64,000 nt of DNA from Onthophagus taurus. Taxonomy: Eukaryota > Arthropoda > Insecta > Coleoptera > Scarabaeidae. Under the pieces are notes generated by a model. That model ran no database searches and was not told the DNA's origin. It was given only the letters and a program-made list of their open reading frames with translations. Each line of letters begins with the position of its first letter. Positions within the stretch are counted from its first letter, which is position 1. Both the position numbers and the translations under genes were made by a program. The DNA lies in the NCBI RefSeq assembly GCF_036711975.1, contig NC_091968.1, positions 18,724,001-18,788,000 of the forward strand, given 5' to 3'. Shown in pieces: positions 1 through 10,203 of this stretch.

Positions 1-530
1 GAACATCCCAGCTTCTGTCAACTCCCGCATGAATAAGTAAACCACAGAATGTAAGAAATTTATCAACAGTTACATCTTTCCACGGTTTTCCTTTTGCTCC
101 ATAAACACGTTTGTCCTCTAAATTAGTACAGTTCACAATTTCTTGCTTCTTTTGGTGTTGCAGCCATATGTTTCCTTGCTAGTCCTGGCGCACGCCGAAG
201 AATGTTATGTGGTTGAATTTTATTTTTTGCTGGAGGTTCCAAACTCCATACCAGACCACTTGGAGCAATGTAACCGCTCGTTGAAGGCTTACCAATATCA
301 TCAACAACATCCTCTGAGTTATCGTCACCATGATCAGAACTGGATCCAGAATACTCGTCAGGAACCAATTCGAAATTTCTATCTTCTGTGTCATTATTTT
401 CTACTTCTGACACATCACGTTCTTCAAAAGGTAGATCATCACATTCAGCTGCCCACTGCACCAATATTTTTTCATAACAGGGGTAACCAAATCTCACTCT
501 TTTCACATTCCTTTTTGACGCCATTATCAT
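1..530 (-). pseudogene. piggyBac transposase, N-terminal part, broken
   Basis: The minus-strand reading starts with Met at 530. It has an acidic, Ser/Asp-rich N-terminus, then the piggyBac-type stretch VWSLEPPAKNKIQPHNILRR with the typical W, PP and HNIL..PG spacing. A stop follows at 125-123. Shifting frame just after that stop gives LEDKRVYGAKGKPW and FCGLLIHAGVDRSW, which continue the DDE_Tnp_1_7 domain to the window edge, so there is a frameshift near 122. No catalytic Asp lies within the window. The family is called from motifs only. Confidence 0.7.
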
Positions 531-943
531 ATGTATCTCACAAGTTCACTCAATCCAACTTCTATTCTAACTGAATGAAAAACAGCTGCACGTTAGTGAT
601 GTGTTGCACGTTTTAACTTGCACAGATGCGCACATTTCCGCGCAGCAGTGTTTGACAAATTATAATAACCCTCAACCTGTAATGAATAAGTTGAAACTAG
701 TAGTAACTAGTAGTACACGGGCTTCGGAGGCCCGGTTTATGCAAATACGGGGTGCTAATGGAAACGATTTCTTTTTTCGATTGCTAATTACACTTGAATG
801 TTTTTGAATCAAGTGTGTATTGAATAAAGACGTGTTTAGAGCATATCTAAATGCTCAAGCCGATTGAAATTATTTTAAGAAAATTATGAGTAACTAAAAT
901 CTCGCCGAACCTGAGAGGCCCGGTTTATGCATCCTAGGGTTAA
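1..943 (-). mobile_element. piggyBac-like element, one end inside the window
   Basis: The element runs off the left edge of the window. Its right end is marked by CCTAGGG followed by TTAA at 940-943, which reads on the minus strand as TTAA then CCCTAGG, the usual piggyBac target plus start of the terminal repeat. A 17-bp subterminal direct repeat, GAGGCCCGGTTTATGCA, occurs at 727-743 and 915-931. The transposase fragment on the minus strand lies inside. The element interrupts or abuts the LINE copy to its right. Confidence 0.75.
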
Positions 944-966
944 ACAAATATACCAAATCCGTAGAT

Positions 967-1618
967 TAAGGTCCATTTGAAGTTTCTCGCAATCAGAAGA
1001 AGATTCAATCTTCGAAAATATTTTGCAATCATCGGCATATAGCAAAAAATTACTGTGAAAGCACTCATAAATATCGTTGATATAAGCCAAAAACAGAACC
1101 GGACCCAAGTGACTACCCTGAGGCACTCCCGAAGTTACCGGAATAAAGTTAGATATGTAATTATTAATTTTTACAGCCTGGCATCTATCAGAGATATAAG
1201 ACACCAACCACATTAATAATCCATCAGTCAAGTCAAATTTTTATAATTTGGTCAAGAGTAGCTTGTCAAAGACTTTACTGACATCAGTGTATACAGCGTC
1301 GACTTGATGATTTTCATTCCGACAAGTTTGAATGTAATTGATATAAGACACGAGATTAGATTCTACAGATCAGCCACGAAGAAAACCATGTTGCTGCTGC
1401 ATAATAACTGGTTGTATTGAACGGTATATTTTATCATAAACAATTTTTTCGAAAACCTTAGATAAAACAGGAAGAATAGAAATAGAACGGTAATTTGAAA
1501 CACAATTTCTTCCTCCACTCTTATAGATGGGAAGTACATACGCCTTTTTCCACTATAACGGAAATACTGATTGAGCCAATGAGCGACTAAAGATAATGAA
1601 GAGCGGTTTAGGCAGGCG
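967..1618 (-). pseudogene. LINE reverse transcriptase, 3' half of copy A
   Basis: On the minus strand this encodes the middle of a non-LTR reverse transcriptase: WKKAYVLPIYKSGG..NYRPIS, a fingers/palm region, SGVPQGS, then LLYADD with the catalytic Asp pair. The style (NYRPISILP..SKVFEK, GVPQGSHLGPVLF) is that of the CR1/Jockey-like group. Stops and a frameshift near 1370 and 1240 break it. It is cut on the left by the piggyBac end and on the right by a Harbinger terminal repeat. The missing 5' half resumes at 4462. A paralogous copy lies at 9693-12918. Confidence 0.8.
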
Positions 1619-1779
1619 GCACACTATCGCGGAACGGAATGGATCGGAATGCGCATGCCCTCTAAGAAGACAGCAATGCCCAGCATCTTACTTCAGAAAT
1701 CGCGAGCCTACACTAGATATAGGGTAGTATAAAAAGGCCTTAACTTTATTTCAGTTTTAGTGTGTATTGTTGTTCTGCA

Positions 1780-3620
1780 ATGGATACCTCAGATGAAGAG
1801 TTTGTGGCGTTGTGTGTAGCTTTAGAAGGAGAAAACGAGAGGACAAACAGGAAAAAGTGTAAATGGGTTCATGAAATCAACCTAAAGAGACAAGATTATG
1901 GGAAATTTCATCATCTATTTCCAGTCCTTTTAGAAGACGAGGAAAAATTTTTTAAATACTTTCGAATGTCTACTGAGAAATTCTACGAATTGTTGAAAAT
2001 GTTAGACATTCAGAAACAAGATACGACATTTCGGAAAGCTATTAGCGCAGAAGAAAAGTTGGCAATGACTTTGAAGTAAGAATTGTTTTTATTGATTTTT
2101 TACAAATTTGTATAAATATTATCATTATCTACTGTTACGGTATGGTTAGAACTTGAATATGTAGCGTGGATTTGTTCTGTTGAATCTCTCGAATCTTCGG
2201 CATTCACATTGGCACCAAAACTTGATGTTTTCATTGCCTTGAGTTCGAATTCACAGAGCAACATTAAAATTCGATGTTTAACTTCTATTTGTAATTCAGG
2301 CAAATTTATTTCATTATTTTCGAGAAATCTCTGTAATCCATCTGCTGTTTTTACTTCTGGTTTTGAAAGCCGTTTCGGTTTAGAGATGGTTGATGTCGTG
2401 GAAGTTGTTGAGAGTGTCTCTGAAGTAGGTGACAAAACTGCCGTTTCATCAAATTCACAAACTTGAGGTTCAAAATGGGCTTGGTTCTATAAAAGTATTT
2501 TCTGATGGTACATCTATATTGGACTTTTGTGGTCTTTCCTTAAGATTTGGAAGAAGAAACCCCATTTCATCTTCTTACTTCCACTTCTTTGTAATAGTAT
2601 CAGCAGAATCGCCACTTTTAGACCGCTTTTTAGCTTTTGCCTTTCTATAGCAATCTTTTAAATTATTTCATTTTTTTTTACAATCTTGAACTGAAAAGGA
2701 TATAATATTTAATGATTTTTTAGGTTTTTGGGACATGGTGATTCGTTTGTTAGTTTGGCGTTTAGATACAGATTAGGGGAGTCAACACCACGAAGCATTG
2801 TTTATGAAGTTTGTACTGAAATTTAGTCGAAACTTCACTCCATTGTTGGCGAAACATAGGAAAAGATTTTTGTACGAAATGGAACTACCCAAACTGTATA
2901 GGTGCTTTAGATGGAAAACATGTTGTGACAGAAAAACCACGTAACAGTGGGTCAACTTATTTTAATTATAAAAAAGAATTCAGTGTTGTCCTGATGGCAC
3001 TAGTCGATGCTGATTTAAGATTTATTACCATCGATGTTGGGGCTTATGGTAAGAACAACGATGGAGGTATTTTCAAAAATTCAGCACTAGGAAGACCTTT
3101 AAATGGTGGTACATTGAATATACCTGGACCAAAAAAGTTGCCTGGAAGTGATACTTTAATGCCTCATGTAATTGTAGGGGATGAAGCTTTTCCTCTAACT
3201 ACAAATCTCATGCGTCCATATCCTGGAATACAACTTCGAAATAATAATAACAAAAAAATTTACAATTACCGACATAGCAGAGCTAGACGATGTAGCGAAA
3301 ATGCCTTTGGTGTACTTTGTAAAAAGTTTAGGATATTTTTCAAAAAATTACACGTTATTCCTGAACACCTCGACAAAATAATTATGGCAGGTACTTGCTT
3401 GCACAACTTTTTAAGAAATGATAAATGTTCTTGGCAACCTGATGAACTACAGCAAACAGAAGTGCTACAAGGTTTAGACCGTATTAGAAATATGGGAGGC
3501 TATTGTACTCGTGATGCAATAAATGTTCGAGATAAATTCTCAGAATATTTCAGTACGCCTGAAGGACTTGTTCCTTGGCAAAATGAACGGATTCAGAGAG
3601 GTCGAAGACAACTCCAATAA
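1780..3620 (+). pseudogene. Harbinger transposase (HARBI1-like), two exons, broken
   Basis: Exon 1 is 1780-2075, starting MDTSDEEF and holding the N-terminal RMSTEKFYELL region. It ends at a GTAAG donor with two bases left over. Exon 2 opens at 2724 after TTTTTTAG and restores frame as KFLGHGDSFVSLAFRYRLG. A stop near 2824 and a frameshift lead into WRNIGKDFCTKWNYPNCIG, then ALDGKH (first Asp), DVGAYGKNNDGG (second Asp) and a C-terminal SRARRCSENAFG with the Glu. These are the DDE_Tnp_4 motifs. The 648-bp intron contains the second exon of the antisense MADF gene. Nonfunctional as it stands, but the DDE core from 2900 on is open. Confidence 0.85.
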
Positions 3621-4258
3621 TATATATTATTATATAAAAAATTATAACAATAAATAACGTTACAATGCAATATTAGGTACTTACCCGGTATTTTCATTTC
3701 ACTAACAATTTCTTCCCACGCGTTTTCTTTCATTTCTTGGTTGTGATAATTTTTATCAGGTAACAAATAAAGATGTGGATAACCACGGATTAAGTCTATT
3801 AAAAGTTCACGTAAAAAGGATAGGATAATGGATTAAAAAACGACAATCAATTAATCATTCCAATATTTCGATTCTATATTGAATCTTCTTCAGGGAGTGA
3901 ACTTTGATTGTAAAGAAACCGGGCAAAAGTTAAATACAAAAGTATTACGTCTTAATTTTTCTTGCGTAATACGCTCACATGTTTGGTTGGGTTAATACGT
4001 TATGGTTGTAACGGCGTGGTTTTGTTTTTTATATGAAGAAAAATTAAGACGTAATACTTTTGTATTTAACTTTTGCCCGGTTTCTTTACAATCTAAGTTC
4101 ACTCCCTGAAGAAGATTCAATATAGAATCGAAATATTGGAATGATTAATTGATTGTCGTTTTTTAATCCATTATCCTATCCTGGAACAACAATTTTTACG
4201 TGTCGCTAACGGGATAAACAAGTATCTCCTTCTAAGATATTAAAAGTTCTTCATTCAT
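2100..4258 (-). pseudogene. Harbinger MADF-domain accessory gene, two exons, broken
   Basis: Read on the minus strand. Exon 1 starts at Met 4258 (MNEELLI), is split by the foldback insertion 3809-4237, and resumes from 3808 as DLIRGYPHLYLLPDKNYHN then NAWEEIVSEMKIPG, ending at a GTAAGT donor at 3684. Exon 2 starts at 2690 after CTTTTCAG in matching phase and gives VQDCKKK-stop-NNLKDCYR, the second half of the MADF fold, then SKSG and MGFLLPNLKERP. Two nonsense changes (TGA in place of a MADF Trp, and TAA) and a frameshift near 2450 precede a C-terminal tail ending at 2100. MADF proteins of Harbinger elements are thought to bind DNA and aid transposition. The intron contains the sense transposase exon. 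Confidence 0.75.
3809..4237. mobile_element. Foldback insertion with 12-bp target duplication, Penelope-like
   Basis: Two inverted arms of about 145-160 bp (3809-3965 and about 4040-4215) surround a 75-bp spacer. The sequence TATTAAAAGTTC lies on both sides (3797-3808 and 4238-4249), a 12-bp target duplication inside the MADF exon. Each arm carries CTGAAGA, a GATTC/GAATC stem and GAAA, which matches a hammerhead core (CUGANGA, stem II, GAAA). Inverted arms, a ~12-bp duplication and a hammerhead-like core fit a non-autonomous Penelope-like element. A truncated relative of its end is at 53152-53226. Confidence 0.65.
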
Positions 4259-4461
4259 TTTACCTAAGTAATATCAAACAATATACACAAAACTTTTACA
4301 AATATAACCTTAAAATGAATAGACAGGTTTTAGTCATCGTAAACATATTGGTAGATACTAGAGGGGGCTGCGGAACCACGGAAAAATTTGCTCAGTAAGC
4401 AATCCAGGTGATTTCGTTCCGTTCCATCCCATTCCGATCCATTCCGTTCCGCGATAGTGTG

Positions 4462-5750
4462 TTTTAGCAAGTTCGGAGGCGCATGTCTCTAAGAAAATAC
4501 CTGGCAACCCGTCCGGACCTGAACTCATCTTATTATCAATTCGAGTGAGGGTCTGCGCCACATCCTCGATTGAGAACCAAGGTTGGAAATTGCAGTTTAC
4601 CGAACTAAAGAAAGAGGCGAATAGTTCGAATATTTGGTGACCACCGACTGCCAAATTGCCATCGTGTTCCATACGAGCCGGAAAACTGTTGCTATAACGT
4701 TTTTTATGTTTTGCATAGAACCACAGTTGCGATGGAAAATCAATCAATGTAGATTGCATGTTGATGAAGTATGATTTATAATAATCACTCGAGATCAATG
4801 CCTTAGATTAGACCTTCTACGTAATACTTTGAAAGTAAGAAAGTCCGTGTGATTACCCCATTTTTTCCATTTCTTATGAAATTTTAATTTTTCCTTAATT
4901 ACTTTAATTGTAGATTTGGAATACCAATTAGGGTAGCGGTGTTTACTAAAAGTGAGACAAAATCATTAATAATTCGGTTCAACTGGCTGTAAAATTTATC
5001 TACGCATAGATTTACTTCGATACCACAAAATAAATCATTTCAGTCCACACTAAGAAGAGCATTTTTTATTCCATTATAATCAGCACAATTAAAAGCTAAA
5101 GTAGACGAAGGACCATTACGGGACATCGAGGTCAACGAATGGATCATCGCATGAGTGTACAGAGTTTATCGCGGCTGAATTACACAAAATTAAATCTAAA
5201 GTTTTACTATTACAGTTAACTATGGTATTAAATTGAATGAAATTACAGTAAGCGAAAGCTATAAGAAAATCGTTTGGACTTGGGTAGGAGCCGCAGAAGG
5301 AACCAAACGACCTTCGGGTGACGAAGACCTTACAGTATTAGGTAAGTTGAAATCACCAATGATTAAAAGATCATCGTCTGGATTTTGGTCACATACGAAT
5401 TGCATTTGTTGAAGAAACACTGAAAAGGAATCACCCGCGTCGCACTACACTGTACACTCAACCACAAGTCTTCAGCCCTTGTAGTATAATCCGGTAAGGG
5501 TGTAACGTGAATATTTCTCCTAGCAGCCACAAGAACTCCACTTCCATCAGACTTAAGGGAGTCAGAAGTATTTCTATCCTTTCGGAAGACAACATAGTCG
5601 TTGCAAAGAATCTCCCCGTCAAAGATTGAGTCATTCAGGAACACAAATCAAGTCATACGCAAAGTTAATCGATTTCTGGTAAGATGTGGCGTTGCACATA
5701 TTCCCTCCCATATTGATTTTAAGTACTTTTTCAAAAATCAAGAAATCGGT
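4462..5750 (-). pseudogene. LINE copy A, endonuclease and start of reverse transcriptase
   Basis: This continues the LINE of 967-1618 beyond the Harbinger insertion. From the 5' side (5660 downward) the minus strand gives LNDSIFDGEILCNDYVVFR.DR and GSGVLVAARRN of an apurinic-type endonuclease, then LLIIGDFNLP near 5375-5343 holding the GDFN motif, a spacer, and from 4800 the region before the palm: LIDFPSQLWFYAKHKK and SSGPDGLPGIFLETCASELAK. Several stops and frameshifts are present. The 3' side ends exactly at the Harbinger terminal repeat. Joined in concept with 967-1618 it would be a nearly complete second ORF of a CR1/Jockey-like LINE. Confidence 0.75.
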
Positions 5751-5756
5751 TATTCT

Positions 5757-5879
5757 TTTTTACGTTTTCAATAGACTTCAGCCAAAGGAAGTCAATTTTT
5801 ATTTTCACAAATACAAAATCAATTTATAAATAATACTGATTATTTTATTTATAATATGTGAGAAAACCCCCACATATTT
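5757..5879 (+). repeat. LTR end of a Gypsy-type element
   Basis: This stretch ends in TATGTGAGAAAACCCCCACA and is followed at once by TGGTGACCCCGAC, which looks like a primer-binding site just after a 5' LTR. A diverged copy of the same ~110 bp occurs at 12951-13065, also next to the second LINE copy. The left boundary of the LTR is not determined. Confidence 0.55.
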
Positions 5880-6455
5880 TGGTGACCCCGACAAGTGACG
5901 GTATTCTGGAGAGATTTCACAGATCTTTAAAAACTGCTCTTATTGCAAGAGGTAATACAGATCGTTGGAAACACGTACTTCCACTAGTTTTTTTAGGCCT
6001 CCGTTCCTCCCTAAGAGAAGATCTTGGGTCTTCATCTGCAGAACTGGTTTATGGTCAACCTCTACATCTTCCAGGTGAATTTTTTACAAAAACTTATAAC
6101 TCCATTCTCCATTGACACTTTTCCTTTATTAATTTCTTTGCGCGAAACTTTTTCAAATCTGCGACCTACCACAACTGTTCATCATTGTTCTCCGAAACCA
6201 TTTGTCCATAAAGAATTATTTTTGTCCGATTGTGTTCCTTCGAGTAGAAAACAAAAAGACAAGTTTATCACCAAAGTACGAAGAACTATTTCAAATAATT
6301 TCATCATTTCACGATTTAATAGAAATCAAACAATAAATATTACTCGTTTGAAACCAGCTTTTATTTTTAAAAAACTTCCTGAACCAAGTCAAAATGAAGT
6401 TTACGATTTATCACCTAATATGCCTTTAAAGGAAAGAGTGAATTTTCAACTTTAA
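5880..6455 (+). pseudogene. Gypsy-type integrase C-terminus joined to primer-binding site
   Basis: Directly after the primer-binding-like site the reading becomes GILERFHRSLKTALIARG, then LPLVFLGLRSSLREDLG and SSAELVYGQPLHLPGEFF, the end of the integrase core of Ty3/Gypsy polyproteins. A frameshift near 6105 moves to PKPFVHKELF..., with NITRLKPAF, the usual C-terminal tail, ending at 6453. Gag, protease, reverse transcriptase and most of the integrase are missing, so this is an internal deletion. A purine-rich tract (GAGAGGGGGAG, 6513-6523) after it fits the polypurine tract before a 3' LTR that has itself been lost. Confidence 0.8.
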
Positions 6456-6731
6456 AAAATTTAAATAATCTCCTTTTTTGCATTGTTGCAAATTGCGTTA
6501 CTTGTTGTTTTTGAGAGGGGGAGTATCTCTGGCAAAAGGATAACGATTTTTCAATTTTTCTCATTTCTAATAATAATCAATAACAGTACATGTTTACAGT
6601 TTTACTCAAATAAAAAGTAACTAATTGTAAATCAATTGCTATGTTTAAATTTTTAATACGGCATACATGTACATAACTTACCTGGTTTTCAATTTAGTTT
6701 TATCGAACTCCTTCAATTGTAAAGTAATAAA

Positions 6732-8178
6732 ATGTCGAAACCACTCCTCGGTTATTATTATATAGAAAAATTTATGCGAGACCATGGCTGTTGGCCCACT
6801 TCTAACGGATTTCGGGGATTAACACCAACAATTGTGATGGTGATAAATTCTATTTTGGCAACTTATCACTTGTTAATGGAATTTAAAGGTGGGTTAATGG
6901 AATTTAGAAATGTTATTTAACATTTCTAAAGAGAAATCATATTTTTTTCTTTATCTTTTTATTAATTTTAGATTACAAAATGTATTTTGCAAAACTATTA
7001 TTTCATATGGAATTTGCTTTAGGTGCACTAATTGTTATATCTACTAACATTCAACTAATTTGGGATCGACATCGTTTAGTTAAAATGCGTAATCAATTTA
7101 GCGACTTCGGGAAATTTGGCGTTCCAAAAAGAATTGAAGTTCTCGACAAAAATATAAAAACTATGTTAAAAATAGTTCGTTACATAGCACTTTTGTTTGC
7201 ATATTTTAACACGTACTCTATTTTGCTTGAGGATAAGTGTGCTCAGTTTAAAAATTCCAAATATTGCTTTGTAATTGATTATTACATTCCTCTGTCAAAA
7301 CATTGGTATATAATGGTGATGATGTTGTTTCAATTATATTCCATGAAAATTACAATATATGTTACGACCATTGCACTAATAGCTATGTACTATTCGATGG
7401 AATTATTAATTGTTCGTATTGAAATCCTTAAGGAGGTGATTGGCAATATAACATTAACAAGGAATAAAAAACGAAATTTAAAAAAATTACAGCCTGTTGT
7501 TGTATACCATCAAGAGATATTCAGGTAATCTAATTTAATACTTATTTTAAAATGCTTAAGATATTGATGATTTTAGGATGTTTCAACTCATTAGTGAATT
7601 CATAACTAGATTTCTTGTTTCAACAAAGATTAATATTTTTATTTCTTTAACTGTGGCTACTACTCACTTTACTCTGGTTTAAATTTTTATTTAATATATT
7701 ACTGTATTTTATTTTGACCAATCAATATTTTAGAAAAACGATCTAACCTCTCTTTCCGTTATCATATTGAACTTCTTTGGGTTATTTCTTTATCACACAT
7801 TTGGACAACGATTTACTACTGCGGTATGAATAATTCGTTTAATTTACTTTTAGCTTAGATTATTTATGTTTGTTAAATTAGTTCTATTTTATTAATAATA
7901 GACAGGAAGTGTGGCTGATGCTGTTTATAACATGAATTGGTTCGATGCTGATGTCTCAACACGAAAAGATGTTTTGATTTTGTTTTGCTTAAGTCAAAAG
8001 GAGCTGAAAACAGCGCTACCGTTGTTTGGGGATTTATCACACGCAGCGGCATTGAATGTATGTATGAGTATGTTATATCATCAAAAAATAGTGATTTTAA
8101 CTTATTTTTAAGGAATACAAAAAATCTTATGTATTCTTTAATTGGATATTAAAAGTTAAGAAACAAAGAAACTTTTGA
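6732..8178 (+). CDS. Odorant receptor (7tm_6), copy 1, six exons
   Basis: Insect odorant receptor, a ligand-gated channel subunit that pairs with Orco in sensory-neuron membranes. Exons: 6732-6888, 6972-7524, 7577-7676, 7734-7823, 7902-8057, 8113-8178; all have GT/AG ends, phases agree, and the total is 1122 nt or 373 aa, normal for the family. Several hydrophobic spans are visible (for example ALGALIVISTNIQLI). The C-terminal exons carry FGQRFTTA then SVADAVYNMNWFDAD, the signature near the last transmembrane segment, and end NEYKKSYVFFNWILKV. No stop interrupts it, so it may be functional. The start was chosen as the first Met, which is conserved in all three copies with that region. Confidence 0.85.
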
Positions 8179-8400
8179 AATTGATTTAAAATAAATTATT
8201 TAATCTAGATACATATAATTGTTAAATAATGTTAATAATTTAATTGTTAAAATTTATTTGTATAAAGGAATAATAAAGCACGGTTGTTCAAATGAACATG
8301 ATTTTTTTATAAACAGATGTCCCATCGCTTGTGGTATAGGCTTTTTGATGTCTAAATTTCAAGATAGGAACTCCAAATGTTGACCAGTTATTTTTTATAT

Positions 8401-8567
8401 AATATAAATTCATTAAAAAGCTATACTTTTTCTGGTTTACATGAACAACTAAATGTTAAAACCTAATCTATATTTCTAATGTCTCTGATGATGGCGTAAG
8501 CCGAAACCGGTTAGACAATAAATTGAAAAAGGCCAGAAAAAGTATTGGTTTTTATTGAATTTATATT
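8401..8567 (+). mobile_element. Short foldback element with hammerhead-like core
   Basis: Inverted arms 8401-8435 and 8533-8567 share AATATAAATTCA and ACTTTTTCTGG in opposite orientation. The insertion is absent from the duplicated receptor block at 25083-27390, which gives a partial empty-site comparison. Size and layout fit a small non-autonomous element, possibly Penelope-derived because of the enclosed motif. Confidence 0.55.
8481..8516 (+). ncRNA. Hammerhead ribozyme-like core
   Basis: The order is GTCT, CTGATGA, a short stem (GGC, loop GTAA, GCC), GAAA, CCGGTT, AGAC. CTGATGA plus stem II plus GAAA is the conserved catalytic core of hammerhead ribozymes, and the outer GTCT/AGAC can pair. 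A full cleavage site and stem III are not convincingly assigned, so activity is uncertain. Such motifs are known in terminal regions of Penelope-like elements. Confidence 0.45.
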
Positions 8568-8904
8568 ATTATTTTAAATTGAACATAGTTTTTTAATTTA
8601 ATATTTTCAAATTGATGTCCTTCTTCGTTAATGCTCATTTCTAACTGGTATCTAAATGAATTTTGGAGATTATCTCCTTGGTGCCATCGATTAACATTCT
8701 AATAAGATTTTAGATTAATAGACATGTTTGATATGACTCGTGTTTTCAACATTTTGTTCTACAATTCAAGAGTCGACAAAGATATCGAGATGCGACTAAG
8801 CACCTGTCAGGTAAAAAATACTATTCCATTTCACTTTTTTTCAAAAATCACAAAAATATGTAATAGATGCAGATAATGCCCTTTAGCTCATTTGTTTTAA
8901 ACCA

Positions 8905-9065
8905 AACTGTCTGTTGGATGTATGAAATTTTGAGATATGTTAAGAAAACACAAACTTTATTTAACCTATTTTCATGTAAAAGTGGATGAAATTCAAAAAG
9001 TCGTTCAGAATGAATTTATTAAAACTAAGTAATGATTTGCAAAATATGAAATGAAGATATACAAA
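8905..9065 (+). repeat. Single satellite monomer, ~183-bp family
   Basis: Contains GAGATATGTTAAGAAAAC, AATTCAAAAAGTCG and TATTAAAACTAAGTAATGA, matching monomers of the array at 27425-28240. It lies at the same place relative to receptor copy 1 as the array does to copy 2. Confidence 0.65.
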
Positions 9066-9067
9066 AT

Positions 9068-9692
9068 AAGACAGCAAAGTTGGCCAGCAAATATCAAAAA
9101 GATTTAACAGTTGATTTATATGATCAGCTAATTACTTTCAAAAGTTGCTTCAAATCTGAAATTCAAAAATTCCACACAGTTAAAGATCTTGTAGAATTGC
9201 TTGTTATAAAATTCAATAGCCTCACCTCTAGCTTCACAGAGGTTATAACAGCATGTTTTATATTTTTGACGCTTCCAGTTACAACCGCAACTGCTGAAAG
9301 AAGCTTTTCCAAATTGAGGCTCATTAAAACATACCTAAGGACATCTATGGAACAAGATCGACTATCGGATTTAGATATCAATACTGCCCATAGAAAAATA
9401 GGAACTTGAAAAATTGAAATCGTCATCAGTAATGGATGATATCATAAATGCTTTTGCCGAAATGAAGGCCAGAAAAGTAATTATTTAAAAACATTGCATT
9501 TTTAGTTATTTGCACATATAATTTATATCATACACATGCAATACAAATACACATACAATACTTATAAGTATTGTTGTTTTTGTTTAAAACTAAATTTTTG
9601 TTTTTGCGACTGCATATGTATTCTTTATTACCCCAAAAAGGGCCTTATATTTTATTGATACAGGGCCCCTTCATGGCTAGCTACGCCACTGC
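9068..9692 (+). pseudogene. hAT transposase C-terminus and element end
   Basis: The open part reads LTLPVTTATAERSFSKLR, the hAT dimerisation domain signature, followed by LIKTYLRTSMEQDRLSDL. A one-base shift near 9409 continues as VMDDIINAFAEMKARK, a typical hAT C-terminal tail, to about 9488. The element end is near 9692, where GGCTAGCTACGCCACTG reads in reverse as CAGTGGCGTAGC, a common hAT terminal repeat. The 5' part and catalytic residues are not in this window. Confidence 0.75.
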
Positions 9693-10203
9693 TGTTCACA
9701 TAAGCCATGTACAAAGATTTGATGCACTGTAGATTAGTAAATGAATTTGATATTCTAATAATGAAACTTAAGCTCCTATTCGCCTTACTGATGAGGTTCT
9801 CTACATGATATAAAAGTAACAGTTTGGTATCGAGCACTAAGCCAAGATCCTTTACGTTAGACAACACACTTAAAGGTCCGGGTACAAGCTTATAGTTATG
9901 ATTTACAGTGTATCTTTTTCTGGTGAACATTATTTGACTGCATTTACCATAGTTTAGAAAGAGATAATTATTAGTACAATAGGTTTGCAAACGATTAAGG
10001 TCCATTTGAAGTTTTTCGCAATCAGAAGAAGATTCTATCTTCGAAAATATTTTGCAATCATCGACATATAGCAAAAAATTACTATGGTGAAAGCACTCAT
10101 AAATATCGTTTATATAAGCCACAAACAGAACTGGCTGCCTGTCACTTGGTTTCAAGTGACTACCCTGAGGCACTCCCGAAGTTACCGGAATAACGTTAGA
10201 TAT

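Larger units (their letters stand above)
1619..4461 (+). mobile_element. Harbinger (PIF) element 1
   Basis: The left end begins CACACTATCGCGG and continues to GGATCGGAATG. The right end, about 4430-4461, is the reverse complement of the same 32 bp. Inside are a plus-strand transposase and a minus-strand MADF gene, the two-gene set of this superfamily. It is inserted in a LINE: residues ASELAK lie on one side and CRLFKPLFIIF on the other. I could not find a clear 3-bp target duplication. A foldback element sits at 3809-4237. Confidence 0.85.
6533..8900 (+). repeat. Segmental duplication with odorant receptor, copy 1
   Basis: From CAAAAGGATAACG at about 6533 to about 8900 this block matches 25083-27390 closely in exons, introns and both flanks. 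Copy-specific differences include a foldback insertion at 8401-8567 here and about 200 bp of different sequence around 26840-27040 in the other. A third, shorter and more diverged match begins near 62461. Confidence 0.85.

Noticed and set aside
143-574. Plus-strand open frame opposite the piggyBac N-terminus
   Set aside because: No domain, and the minus strand encodes recognisable transposase sequence.
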